Source: CAZIKF01 sp964539825 (GTDB taxonomy: Bacteria; Muiribacteriota; UBA6191). Taken from it: a stretch of DNA of 64,000 bases. A program made the position numbers and the translations under genes. The stretch lies in NCBI GenBank assembly GCA_964539825.1, contig CAZIKF010000024.1, positions 1 to 64,000 of the forward strand, read 5' to 3'. The first letter of the stretch is position 1. Every line of letters begins with the position of its first letter. The notes beneath the pieces are model-generated. The model was not told where the DNA came from and searched no databases. It saw only the letters and a program-made list of their open reading frames with translations. Positions 25,388 through 33,834 of the stretch are shown piece by piece.

Positions 25388-26053
25388 GAGTAATTCTCTT
25401 AGTACGGATTGATTCTTGGTGTAGTGGTATTCAATCTGTTGCTCGCTAAACCGATGATTTTTCCCCAGCGGGCAGGAATCTCGAACCTTGAGCCACTCGC
25501 GCCAGGTGCTGTCCTTTCGCATAGCTACTTGAAAGGCAGGGATGCATCCATGTTCACAGCTGCTACAGGGATTTTCCTGGAGCTCATTCTCGGTAGTCTG
25601 TAGGCCAATCTCCAAGACCAGGGCAGCTCTTAATGAGAACCAGGATCCGTAATGAGGATGAACACTTAGATGAGACTTACTAAGAAATGCCAATCCGGAA
25701 TATTGAGCTAGCTTTTGGAAGGAGATATGAAAGGGTTCCGGTCGATGAGCATAGCGAATTCTATGCTTGATGGGAAGATCTCGGAGGCATTCAAGTAGTG
25801 TGAATTCTACAAAGTCATCAAATGGGTTCTTTCGGTTAATCCATTCATCGTGGAGTTGAAGATGTCCTAAAAAGTGAGGCCAGATGGACCTGGTGTTTCC
25901 AACCAGGATTCCAGCCCCGGGAGAATCGCTATGAAAACGGTTCTCTGCATTGACCCGGCGATTATAATCTTGGACAGAAAACGTTTGAAACAGATCGAAG
26001 CCAGCCTTATTCAGCAGTTTTTTTAGATTATTTATAGAACTCTCAGGATTCAT
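25358..26053 (-). CDS. CblC/MMACHC-like corrinoid-processing protein
   Basis: A 231-residue protein resembling bacterial homologues of MMACHC (CblC), the flavin/glutathione-dependent cobalamin chaperone that removes the upper axial ligand of B12. Supporting stretches are NPFDDFVEF near 77, RIRYAHRPEPFHISFQKLAQ near 98, HLSVHPHYGSWFSLRAALV near 130, and the C-terminal RDSCPLGKNHRFSEQQIEYHYT. A CSSCEHGC cysteine cluster near 163 may bind a metal and is common in this bacterial branch. No B12-binding protein or riboswitch is adjacent. The function is transferred from family resemblance. Overlaps the convergent NTF2-like gene by 30 bases. Confidence 0.65.
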   Translation of the reverse strand: MNPESSINNLKKLLNKAGFDLFQTFSVQDYNRRVNAENRFHSDSPGAGILVGNTRSIWPHFLGHLQLHDEWINRKNPFDDFVEFTLLECLRDLPIKHRIRYAHRPEPFHISFQKLAQYSGLAFLSKSHLSVHPHYGSWFSLRAALVLEIGLQTTENELQENPCSSCEHGCIPAFQVAMRKDSTWREWLKVRDSCPLGKNHRFSEQQIEYHYTKNQSVLRELLSDQGSNIKS

Positions 26054-26206
26054 GAGAGACAGGGTACTTCAGCTCTCCTGTGCGGTCATCTGGTATTTTA
26101 TCTTTGTACAGCTCCACTCTCCTCCCTGCAAAAATGTCCCTATTTAGAGTAGATCTGATCAACGATTCAGGTTGACCGGCATTTTTTTTTTGAGGACAAT
26201 AGGCCT

Positions 26207-27802
26207 ATGACCAGTCTGGACTTCATTGCAGTTATTTTGTATTTCGCTGTGGTCGCGGCGATCGGGTATTGGTCGAGCAAGAAAAGCTTGAAGGACTCCA
26301 ACTCTTACTTCCTTGCAGGAAAGGGAGTGGGATGGATGGCAATTGGAGCAAGTCTATTTGCCAGTAACATCTCCGCGGAACACTTTATAGGTCTCGCGGG
26401 TACTGGAGCTTCCAGTGGATTTGCAGTTGGTCAATTTGAATGGTTGGCCTGTCTTATTCTTCTGCTTCTAGGTTGGCTTTTTGTCCCTCTCTACTTAAGA
26501 ATCGGTGTATTTACCATGCCGGAATTTCTAGAGAGAAGGTATAACCGTCAGTGCCGAACCTACCTGGCCAGCGTTTCTCTGCTCGCGTATATCTTCACAA
26601 AAATCAGTGTGGCTGTTTTTGCCGGTGCTCTTGTACTTAAGGTTATTCTTGGCTGGAACATCTGGGTAGGAGCGATCCTTCTAATTGTTTCAACGGGTAT
26701 CTACACAGTCTTTGGTGGATTGTTGGCTGTAATATATACCGATTTTCTGCAGGCCTTTATCCTGATTGCAGGGGCCATTGTCCTGACGGTGATTAGTGTT
26801 TTAAAGGCGGGTGGGATGGGAATCGTGGTTGGGGTTTTGGAGCCTTCCTTTTTTTCTGTCTGGCATCCGATGAGTCATCCTGATTTTCCCTGGACTGGAA
26901 TATTGTTCGGTGCGCCGATTCTCGGTGTCTGGTACTGGTGTACCGATCAGATGATCGTGCAGAGAACCCTGAGCGCTAAGAGTATTCCCGAAGCGCAAAA
27001 GGCCACTATATTCGCAGGCTTCTTAAAGATTTTGCCCGTTTTTATTCTAGTTTTACCTGGAATGGCTGGAAGGATAATCTTTCCTGAAGTTGAGGCCAAT
27101 CTCATTTACCCTACCATGGTAAATACCTTGCTGCCCTCTGGTATCAAAGGATTAGTGATCGCGGCTTTATTGGCAGCTCTGATGAGTTCGCTATCGAGCG
27201 TGTTTAACTCCAGCTCTACCTTGTTTGTGATGGATTTTTATAAGCGTTGGTACCCAAAATCAAGTGAGAGGGAGCTTGTGCGAGCCGGTCAGTTCGCTAC
27301 GATTGGCCTGGTGATTACTGGTCTCTTATGGCTTCCTTTTCTGGGTTTTATGAGTGAACAGCTCTATGTATATCTACAGTCAGTACAGGCATATATAGCG
27401 CCCCCCATAGCGGTAGTGTTTCTTCTTGGAATTCTGTGGAAACGAGGCACCGCTAAAGCGGCGATCCTCACACTCTACTCAGGATTTGTTTTGGGAGCGA
27501 TTAGATTTGGTTCTGAGGTGGCGGTAAAGGGAAATTTCACCTCCAATGCCCTGCTAAAGTCCCTGGTAGACATCAATTTTCTACATTTTGCCGTGTTATT
27601 GGCTGTGATTTCCCTGGTTGTTTTTATTGGAGTTTCGTTAGTGACCACACCTCCGGACGAGCAAACCATGGAGATGTTCCGGGCTGAAGCGGTGGCAAGA
27701 GATGACGCAGGTGACACTCAGATCAACATAGTCTTAAGTGGAATTCTAGTCTGCATAGTACTGGGGTTGTGGGTGTATTTCAGTCCCCTGGTCTTTACGT
27801 AG
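26207..27802 (+). CDS. sodium/solute symporter, SSS family (SGLT-like)
   Basis: Inner-membrane symporter of 531 residues with 13-14 transmembrane helices. Typical SSS features are SLKDSNSYFLAGKGVGWMAI in the first loop (residues 28-47), SLFASNISAEHFIGLAG (TM2 with a sodium-site residue), FTMPEFLERRYN, VFGGLLAVIYTDFLQAFI, and ALLAALMSSLSSVFNSSSTL (TM8-like, Na2-site serines). The overall layout suggests the SGLT-like sugar/myo-inositol branch, but the substrate is not settled. A run of T and a GAGGA lie just upstream of the ATG. The last eight bases overlap the convergent ABC-F gene. Confidence 0.92.
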   Translation: MTSLDFIAVILYFAVVAAIGYWSSKKSLKDSNSYFLAGKGVGWMAIGASLFASNISAEHFIGLAGTGASSGFAVGQFEWLACLILLLLGWLFVPLYLRIGVFTMPEFLERRYNRQCRTYLASVSLLAYIFTKISVAVFAGALVLKVILGWNIWVGAILLIVSTGIYTVFGGLLAVIYTDFLQAFILIAGAIVLTVISVLKAGGMGIVVGVLEPSFFSVWHPMSHPDFPWTGILFGAPILGVWYWCTDQMIVQRTLSAKSIPEAQKATIFAGFLKILPVFILVLPGMAGRIIFPEVEANLIYPTMVNTLLPSGIKGLVIAALLAALMSSLSSVFNSSSTLFVMDFYKRWYPKSSERELVRAGQFATIGLVITGLLWLPFLGFMSEQLYVYLQSVQAYIAPPIAVVFLLGILWKRGTAKAAILTLYSGFVLGAIRFGSEVAVKGNFTSNALLKSLVDINFLHFAVLLAVISLVVFIGVSLVTTPPDEQTMEMFRAEAVARDDAGDTQINIVLSGILVCIVLGLWVYFSPLVFT

Positions 27803-29492
27803 AAAAGCCCGCCAGCACAGAGTTGGAGTTCAACAATTCCCGAAAATTCCACCTCCCCTCTTCATAGCGAATTTCATGGGTCGCTACTTCTTCCATAAAC
27901 CTTCGATCATGCTCGATGAAAAGAAGTGTTGGCTCCTCTCTTAAAATCATTTCCTCCAGTTGTTGGCGACAGGCCATGTCAATGAAATTAAGCGGTTCAT
28001 CCCAGATTCTCAGATCGACAGGTGCGATAAGGCTCAAGGCCAGAGAGATTTTCTTCTTTTGGCCCTCACTAAGCTCGCTACAGGGATGGTTCAGCACCTT
28101 CGGGTCCACTCCCAGGCTTCCCACGGTATTGCATAGTTGGGTATAGGACAGATCCCACTTTCTGCAAACGTCTTCTATTTTTTCCTCCCAATAGGGATCC
28201 TGGGACGAATAAGATGTAGACAATCCCGGGTACCAACCGGCCGACCCTGAGTATTGCGAAAGGGAAGAGTGCTCCTGGAGTTTTGACATCGAGATTGGTT
28301 GGGTGGCGAGAGTTTTGATCAGTAGATGAATCAGACTGGACTTCCCACAGCCATTGTACCCTCTAATTGCAACTCTATCCGTATTCTTAATTACGAAATC
28401 CAAGTGATTGCATAGCTGGGCGCTTTCTTTGATTCCGAAGCGCAGGGAGTGGACATTCAGGAGAGTCTTAGTCCCGGAGAACGAACTAGATCTACTGGAT
28501 TGGCAGGTAAGTGAATAGCTATCTTCTAGCTGTTCCACCAGGTCCTTTTTTTCTTCCATCCGATCTTGAGCCATTTGCCTGGCATGGATGGCCCGTTTCA
28601 TCATTTTCGCAGCCCGGGCTCCAACAAATCCTTTATCATAGGCTCCGATCTTGTCTTTCTCCCTCTGTAGGGACCAGCCCTTTTTTGCCTGGTAGACGAT
28701 GTCCAATCTACGGATCTCCTTTCTGAGTTTTTCATTTGAGTTTTCGATGAACACTTTATGCTTCCATAGGGCATCTTCGAATTCCTCGAATCCCGAGCGG
28801 TAAAGTTCAACAGAACCGTTTTGCAAATGAGCTACGTGATCTACACATTGGTTCAAGAAGTACCTGTCGTGGGAAATTAGCAGAAATCCCTTTTGTCTTT
28901 GCAGAAACCGGGCAACTGCACCACGAGCCCATTCGTCAAGGTGATGGGTAGGTTCATCAAGGATGACATAGGAATTCGGCTTTAAAAAAAGAGCCGCTAA
29001 CATTACACGGGTTTTTTCACCACCACTGAGACTGGAGAATTCCCTGCGAAGTAGCGAGTGATCAAGCTGCATTTGCGAAAAGACCTGTTCCATGCGGGTT
29101 TCGAAATCGTGCCACCCATGGCTCTCCAAGAGATCCAGGCAACTTTGAATCCCATCAAGATCTTCGCATTGTGAAAAGTGCTCCAATTCATGAACCCACT
29201 TTGAAAATGGGGCCACGACTTGTTCCACAACTTCACTGACGAGTCCTTTTTGACTGTCTATGTCTTTGTAAACCGGAAGAAAACTCACTGAACCTGGTTG
29301 CTGGATTTTTCCTGAACCCGGGATCAATCTCCTCTCTATGAGACGTACGAGAGTACTCTTCCCGCACCCGTTTTTACCCACCAAAGCTAGTTTCCAGATC
29401 AGATCCCATTCAAAGCTCAACTCCTGAAAAAGAGGGTAGGACATATTCTCATATTGAAATTCCACATTTGAAAAATGAATTTTGGACTGCAT
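27795..29492 (-). CDS. ABC-F family ATPase, antibiotic-resistance (ribosome-protection) type
   Basis: Soluble protein of 565 residues with two ABC ATPase domains and no membrane segments. Domain 1 has Walker A GKNGCGKST near 40, signature LSGGEK, and Walker B VILDEPTHHLD; domain 2 has GYNGCGKSS near 370 and WDEPLNFID, a variant characteristic of the Lsa/Vga-like proteins that expel antibiotics from the ribosome. A charged helical linker (about 235-320) joins the domains and would reach the peptidyl-transferase centre. Domain 2 has LSEGQK as signature. GGAGGAAAT precedes the ATG. Function by family; drug range unknown. No obvious leader peptide with good translation signals was seen. Confidence 0.85.
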   Translation of the reverse strand: MQSKIHFSNVEFQYENMSYPLFQELSFEWDLIWKLALVGKNGCGKSTLVRLIERRLIPGSGKIQQPGSVSFLPVYKDIDSQKGLVSEVVEQVVAPFSKWVHELEHFSQCEDLDGIQSCLDLLESHGWHDFETRMEQVFSQMQLDHSLLRREFSSLSGGEKTRVMLAALFLKPNSYVILDEPTHHLDEWARGAVARFLQRQKGFLLISHDRYFLNQCVDHVAHLQNGSVELYRSGFEEFEDALWKHKVFIENSNEKLRKEIRRLDIVYQAKKGWSLQREKDKIGAYDKGFVGARAAKMMKRAIHARQMAQDRMEEKKDLVEQLEDSYSLTCQSSRSSSFSGTKTLLNVHSLRFGIKESAQLCNHLDFVIKNTDRVAIRGYNGCGKSSLIHLLIKTLATQPISMSKLQEHSSLSQYSGSAGWYPGLSTSYSSQDPYWEEKIEDVCRKWDLSYTQLCNTVGSLGVDPKVLNHPCSELSEGQKKKISLALSLIAPVDLRIWDEPLNFIDMACRQQLEEMILREEPTLLFIEHDRRFMEEVATHEIRYEEGRWNFRELLNSNSVLAGFST

Positions 29493-29814
29493 ATTTCCTC
29501 CCGTTTACAGGACCGGGGAATCCGAAGGAAAAACGCGAAAAGACTAATGGGGAATTTCGAAGAAATGCGCTGAAAACGGATTCTAAAGGTCCTGGTTCAT
29601 GTTTATGAATCAGTTTCCTTTAGTGATCTCTCTTCATGATGGTTCTCAGCATTATTGCCCACACAAGGTGGGATGCTCGATACTACGCATGCAAAATGAA
29701 TTTGTTTCAGGATTTTCCAATTCATGAAAAACCTCCCCTGTCTTTTAAAGTTGTTGGAGGAAGATGAGACTGGATGGGTTCTTTGCTATCCTCTGAAGGA
29801 GAGATTTATCTGCC
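29493..29814. other. 322-bp divergent intergenic region
   Basis: Lies between the start of the ABC-F gene (minus) and a small secreted-protein gene (plus), so it should hold both promoters. ABC-F resistance genes are often controlled by a short upstream peptide, but the mini-ORFs visible on the minus strand here (five codons, for example) lack ribosome-binding sites. No repeat or hairpin stands out. Confidence 0.4.
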
Positions 29815-30333
29815 ATGAAGTTCTTTTCATCAGTTTTACTCACCAGGTTTATTTTTTGGTTCCTGGTTGGCGGTGTGTGGGCTTCTTCACCAGCAATGAC
29901 AATGAAAGCTCCCAAATTCATAGCTGTTGAGGAGATGGGTTCCATCGATGGTCTGAAATACACGACAGCCATAGGCTCTGCTGACCGGGAGAAACAACGA
30001 ACCTACGATAGCGAGTTAAGGTCAGTCTGGAGCCAGGTACAATCGTCGGTGCTAACAAATATCTCTACAAAATTGGTTCAATCCATTTCAAGATGGGCAA
30101 AAAAACAGATGCTTACCTATGATTACAATTCTCCTCAAAGGACATTGGACTTCCAGTCTACCCTTTGGCTTGATGCGACCAAGACAAGTCTCCTTTATGA
30201 AGCCACTCTCGAAACCCTGCCGTCCCATCATCAGCTGGTTACTCGCTGGCTGAAACTCTATTTGATTTATCAACTGGAGAATCAAGAAATTTCTACCGCG
30301 ATTCTGACCATTCGCGGGCAAGTACTTGAGTAA
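29815..30333 (+). CDS. small secreted protein of unknown function
   Basis: Not recognised. A 172-residue protein with a Sec-type N-terminus (hydrophobic residues 3-24, WASSPAMT near the likely cleavage site). The mature part is mostly helical, with a Trp/Leu-rich region near 138-160. A GAAGGAGAG lies 12 bases before the ATG, somewhat far. It is followed after eight bases by the PHB-depolymerase-type esterase gene, whose ribosome-binding site overlaps this stop codon, so the genes are probably co-transcribed and coupled. Confidence 0.65.
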   Translation: MKFFSSVLLTRFIFWFLVGGVWASSPAMTMKAPKFIAVEEMGSIDGLKYTTAIGSADREKQRTYDSELRSVWSQVQSSVLTNISTKLVQSISRWAKKQMLTYDYNSPQRTLDFQSTLWLDATKTSLLYEATLETLPSHHQLVTRWLKLYLIYQLENQEISTAILTIRGQVLE

Positions 30334-30341
30334 GGAGTTTG

Positions 30342-31412
30342 ATGAGGTATCCCGTTTTCCTGTACACACTGTTGGCACTGTGTTTAATACAAGTCGACCT
30401 TGATTCAAGAACGAAGGTACCCAGGGGTGATTTCGAGTTCACGATCAAGCATGATGGATTGAATCGAAAGTATCTTGTCCACGTCCCCGAGAGCTACCAC
30501 AAAGATAGGGCGATACCAGTAGTATTAGCCCTCCATGGCGGAGGCGGAAATGCACGCGGTTTTCGTTTCTCTAGCGGACTTGACGAAACTTCGGAAAGAT
30601 ATGGCTTTCTGAGTGTATATCCATCCGGTACGGGCAGAAAGATTCTTCGCCTGGAACTTCTCACCTGGAATGCTGGTGGCTGCTGTGGCGAGGCCAAGAA
30701 AAACCAGGTTGATGATGTGGGATTTATTTCCATGGTTCTCGACGATTTGGAGCGTCGTTTTTCTATCGATAAGGATAGAGTTTTTGCCACGGGGATGTCT
30801 AATGGAGCTCAGATGAGCTATCGACTCGCTTGTGAACTCTCCAGTAGAATTACTGCTATTGCGCCGGTTGCCTCACAAATGGTTTTCAATTCCTGTCAGC
30901 TCAAAGAACCCGTACCAACCATTCACTTCCATGGTAAGAGAGATCGAGCCGCGCTCTGGGGTGGAGGTCAATGCGGAGGACTCTGGCAGGAGTTCTTCAA
31001 ACTGAACTTCCCGCGTCTTCCCATCCGAAAGAATGGTCGCTGGGATTGTGATCCGGTTCCAATCTCCTTTAGCTCCTGGAATGAATTCAATGGACTTGAA
31101 AACGTGAGTGCTAAGACTATTCTTCAAAGAGGGAAAACAACTTGTGAGAGCTATAGAAACGAAACCGCTCACAATGTCTTGTGTGTTACAAATGACGCTG
31201 GTCACACCTGGCCTGGTGGGAATGGTAGTCCCGCGTGCAAGAGACCACAAAGCCGCAGGTGCAAGCAATTAGAAAAATTACTTGGGAAGACCACCCACGA
31301 TGTTTCTGCCTCTGAGCTTATGTGGAAATTTTTCAAAACTGTAAATTCAAAACCAGGAGTGCTTTCTGTGCCGGTTTTCAAGAACTCAGAAGGCGGATCT
31401 GCAAAAAAATAG
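30342..31412 (+). CDS. secreted polyhydroxybutyrate depolymerase/feruloyl-esterase-type hydrolase
   Basis: Secreted esterase of 356 residues with a signal peptide (MRYPVFLYTLLALCLIQVDL). The LpqC/esterase_PHB family features are VVLALHGGGGNARGF near 67 (oxyanion), nucleophile Ser153 in GMSNGA, and the histidine block NDAGHTWPGG near 283. These enzymes cut poly-3-hydroxybutyrate or aromatic esters of plant cell walls. An in-frame TTG one codon earlier is unlikely; the ATG at 30342 has GGAG five bases before it. Tandem with the small secreted protein upstream and the pilin-like gene downstream. Confidence 0.85.
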   Translation: MRYPVFLYTLLALCLIQVDLDSRTKVPRGDFEFTIKHDGLNRKYLVHVPESYHKDRAIPVVLALHGGGGNARGFRFSSGLDETSERYGFLSVYPSGTGRKILRLELLTWNAGGCCGEAKKNQVDDVGFISMVLDDLERRFSIDKDRVFATGMSNGAQMSYRLACELSSRITAIAPVASQMVFNSCQLKEPVPTIHFHGKRDRAALWGGGQCGGLWQEFFKLNFPRLPIRKNGRWDCDPVPISFSSWNEFNGLENVSAKTILQRGKTTCESYRNETAHNVLCVTNDAGHTWPGGNGSPACKRPQSRRCKQLEKLLGKTTHDVSASELMWKFFKTVNSKPGVLSVPVFKNSEGGSAKK

Positions 31413-31424
31413 ATTGGAGTGACT

Positions 31425-31832
31425 GTGAGAGTGGTACTTATTCTGTTCCTGTCAGCTGCATTGTGCTTAATGATGTTTCTTCCAAGAGAAAATAGTCCTG
31501 GTAAAGCTACCGAAATCGATGTGAGGACGATGTGCTTTCGCAATATGAAGACCCTTATTGGTGCCATCGAACTCTATTCCCTTGATGAGAAAGGCACCAT
31601 TGTATTGGGTTCTGAAGAAGAGGAATATGATAACTCCCTGGGCGTGCTGCTGGTAGCAGGTTATGTTGCCATACCCATTTTAGACCCAGAATTTCCCAAC
31701 ACAAGGACTTATCGTACCACCGATGATGGCTACGTCTGGTGTACTCACCACGGAGCCATCACCGGATGTAGTTGGTGGGAAAAGACAGGAAACTGCCCGG
31801 AAGAAGTCAGGAAGTGGGACTCAGACAGATAG
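31425..31832 (+). CDS. pseudopilin-like small secreted protein
   Basis: A 135-residue protein with an N-terminal hydrophobic segment (VVLILFLSAALCLMMFL) and then MCFRNMKTLIGAIELYSLD, a pattern close to the ACYANQKT-IxGAxEMYNLD stretch of unassigned pseudopilin-like proteins in environmental bacteria. The C-terminal part has cysteines in VWCTHHGAITGCSWW and TGNC, possibly disulfide-forming. There is no prepilin peptidase site of the usual GFTLxE type, so pilus assembly is not implied. The GTG at 31425 has GGAG five bases before it and is preferred over a GTG six bases upstream. Last gene of the three-gene secreted unit at 29.8-31.8 kb. Confidence 0.55.
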   Translation: MRVVLILFLSAALCLMMFLPRENSPGKATEIDVRTMCFRNMKTLIGAIELYSLDEKGTIVLGSEEEEYDNSLGVLLVAGYVAIPILDPEFPNTRTYRTTDDGYVWCTHHGAITGCSWWEKTGNCPEEVRKWDSDR

Positions 31833-31924
31833 GCAAGCTGGTTTCCATGGAGACTTTCCCAGTGCTAGAGTAAGGGTTGTGTTAGACCATTTGAGCAGAC
31901 TTTAGTCATTATCCATCGAGTTCC

Positions 31925-32081
31925 ATGCGAAAAATCACCATCCACGCCCCGGGGAGTTATGACAGGTTGGTTTTGAAGGAATGCCGGGAGCGCAGCGGTA
32001 CAGACCGGAGCATTGGAAAGATCGTACTGCGATTTCAATGAAGCGGCAGCGGATCTGTGTGTCAGTGCAGTGATTGCATAA
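31925..32081 (+). pseudogene. remnant of a zinc-type/quinone oxidoreductase (MDR family) N-terminus
   Basis: The ATG at 31925 reads RKITIHAPGSYDRLVLKE, the start typical of bacterial VAT-1-like medium-chain reductases (quinone oxidoreductases). The frame goes on through IGKIVLRFQ and hits a stop at 32039. A +1 frame shift continues with NEAAADLCVSAVIA, matching the next conserved block (GVNFADLCVRMG-like) before a stop at 32079. Nothing resembling the remaining 280 residues follows; the end runs into the convergent secreted-protein gene. This looks like a decayed 5' fragment. Identification is from memory of the family, not from a search. Confidence 0.45.
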
Positions 32082-32862
32082 GAACCCGAGCCGCGCGCGA
32101 ATTCGTCTTTTCGAGGGAGTTTCTGGGTAATAAAAACGGCGAGCGCTTTGCTCGAAGATTCAGGTCTCTGGCCTGCTCCGGACTTGGAGCTAGAATATCT
32201 ATGCTATAGCCATCTGAGTCTAGTAATGACAGTGAAAATGAGTGGAGTTCTCCCGCGGGGCGGAACTTGAAATGTAGAGTGGTACCCTCAATCTTGCGGG
32301 GCTTTATATAAGTTGATTCTCCAGAGTTCTGAGCCCTGATCATCAATCCATTTCTTCGATAAACCAGGTCCAGCTTCAAGGGTTTTTTAAATGCAACCTT
32401 CGGGTGAAAAACCAGGAAAGGATCTGGATCTACGGCCGTTTCAATTTCTTCGCGCAGGTCTCCTGAAAGCTTTAGCTCCCTGGTGTGCGGTTCCCTATAG
32501 TCAGTCTGCCAAAGTTCAGAGTTCTCTCTCCAACGTGTATATCGAAGATCCAGTTCTTCACGACCAAGTACAAAGTCTTCGGTATCATCTTTTGGATCCA
32601 GGTACTCCTGGTTGTTTCTGATCAAAAACTCTCTCTTAGCCAACCTTCTTTGGAACTTCTTCACCTCTTTCTGGCCAGTCACAAAGGGTCTCTTCAACTG
32701 GATATAAACTCCAATGAAGGGTGAGTCAGCCTCCTGGTAGACCAACACACGTTTAAAGATGCGGTAATCTTTGGAATTTCCCTGGTAATAGAGGACGGTA
32801 TTGCCAAAATCAGCCATTTGGCAAAAGAAGAAAACAACGAAAGAGAAAATGAATTGAGCCAT
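32062..32862 (-). CDS. secreted protein of unknown function
   Basis: Not recognised. About 266 residues from the ATG at 32862, which starts a hydrophobic leader (MAQFIFSFVVFFFCQ). The mature part is rich in charged residues and predicted beta strands, with RYTRWRENSELWQTDY and YRRNGLMIRAQNSGE as notable stretches. The frame is open 12 codons further upstream from a TTG. No good ribosome-binding site precedes either. It follows another secreted protein gene by 48 bases on the same strand, suggesting one unit with it. The last 20 bases overlap the oxidoreductase remnant on the other strand. Confidence 0.6.
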   Translation of the reverse strand: MAQFIFSFVVFFFCQMADFGNTVLYYQGNSKDYRIFKRVLVYQEADSPFIGVYIQLKRPFVTGQKEVKKFQRRLAKREFLIRNNQEYLDPKDDTEDFVLGREELDLRYTRWRENSELWQTDYREPHTRELKLSGDLREEIETAVDPDPFLVFHPKVAFKKPLKLDLVYRRNGLMIRAQNSGESTYIKPRKIEGTTLHFKFRPAGELHSFSLSLLDSDGYSIDILAPSPEQARDLNLRAKRSPFLLPRNSLEKTNSRAARVLMQSLH

Positions 32863-32910
32863 GTTGCTATTTAACCAGCAGAACTGGATTGGGGGCAATT
32901 TTTCTTAGTC

Positions 32911-33477
32911 TTAACGCGCATAAAGCTGTTCGAAAATGTGCTGGCGGGCAATTATTTCAGCGGATTTTTTTGAAGAGGTAATTTCTTCTTCCACCACACA
33001 TTTTACGTCTTTTCCCTTAAAGGGATTTTTTACACCAAAAATGGATTTCTTTAGCCATATTTCATGGATCTTGGAGCTAAAAATCGGGCGCTTCACTTTT
33101 AGTCGGGTAGCAATCGAGTTTTCAAAGGGATCAGTCTTGGTCCAATCACCAATCATGGTGTCTTCAGTAATCACGATGTCATTGAAAAATTCATACTCAT
33201 AGCCATCTGTGATGTGATAGGTATGGGTGGCATTGAAACTTCCGATTTTGTACTTAAACTCCACTTTAACCAGGTCTGGACGAACCTCAAGAAAGGAAAC
33301 AGATCCGTTGGAGACTTCCTGATCTTGTAAGAACTCAGGTACTCCCACCGACTTCTTATGAACTTTTATGCGGCGACAGGTAAATTCCCTGTCCTTCAGA
33401 AGTTCAGAGGTTGTCAAACTGATATTGGCGTAAGGAGAGGTTAGAAGGACGAAAAGAAAAGCAAAATAAGGACGCAT
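32911..33477 (-). CDS. secreted protein of unknown function ending in IFEQLYAR
   Basis: Not recognised. 188 residues with a signal peptide (MRPYFAFLFVLLTSPYAN). The mature protein looks beta-rich (HTYHITDGYEYEFFND) and ends in IFEQLYAR, close to the LFDELYSK end of the secreted protein at 36502. The ATG at 33477 has TTGGAG five bases upstream and replaces an in-frame start 16 codons further up. It lies 48 bases upstream of the other secreted protein gene on the minus strand. Confidence 0.65.
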   Translation of the reverse strand: MRPYFAFLFVLLTSPYANISLTTSELLKDREFTCRRIKVHKKSVGVPEFLQDQEVSNGSVSFLEVRPDLVKVEFKYKIGSFNATHTYHITDGYEYEFFNDIVITEDTMIGDWTKTDPFENSIATRLKVKRPIFSSKIHEIWLKKSIFGVKNPFKGKDVKCVVEEEITSSKKSAEIIARQHIFEQLYAR

Positions 33478-33601
33478 GAAATCTCCAAAATTCCACGGGA
33501 ATATCCTATCTAGGATAAGAAACATCCCCCTACCAATCTACGAAAGAAAACTCCGGAGGTTTCCATTTCCCGAATTCTTTCCTGTCCCAGGTTTAACTTC
33601 T

Positions 33602-33820
33602 CTAATCCCTGGTCTCTCTGGAAGCTAGCAGAATTGCCCAAAAACATAGCAGACCCGTTAAGCCGGCAGCGATCCAGGAGACAAAAATGGGCAGATCCCA
33701 AGAATCTACAGTCAAAGACCATGAGTTTGCCACACGTACGGAGTGTAGAATAGAGACAATTCCAAATACAGTACCTGAAAGAAGGAGATAGGATTTTCGG
33801 GTCATCATAGGTAGAATCAT
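33602..33820 (-). CDS. small inner-membrane protein of a widespread uncharacterised type
   Basis: 72 residues with two transmembrane helices: one from about residue 10 (YLLLSGTVFGIVSILHSVR) and one near 44 (FVSWIAAGLTGLLCFWAIL). The arrangement (short cytoplasmic start, ISGxxFxxVxxxHxxR-like first helix, a loop with a W and SW before the second) is like small membrane proteins found in many Proteobacteria whose role is unknown. ATG at 33820 or at residue 6. It is divergent from the DUF2199 gene with 14 bases between the starts. Confidence 0.55.
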   Translation of the reverse strand: MILPMMTRKSYLLLSGTVFGIVSILHSVRVANSWSLTVDSWDLPIFVSWIAAGLTGLLCFWAILLASRETRD

Positions 33821-33834
33821 ATACGAGGGAAGTT

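Noticed and set aside
29724..29930. 68-codon frame ahead of the small secreted protein
   Set aside because: It overlaps the better supported gene at 29815 in another frame and shows no protein-like features beyond the first 30 codons.
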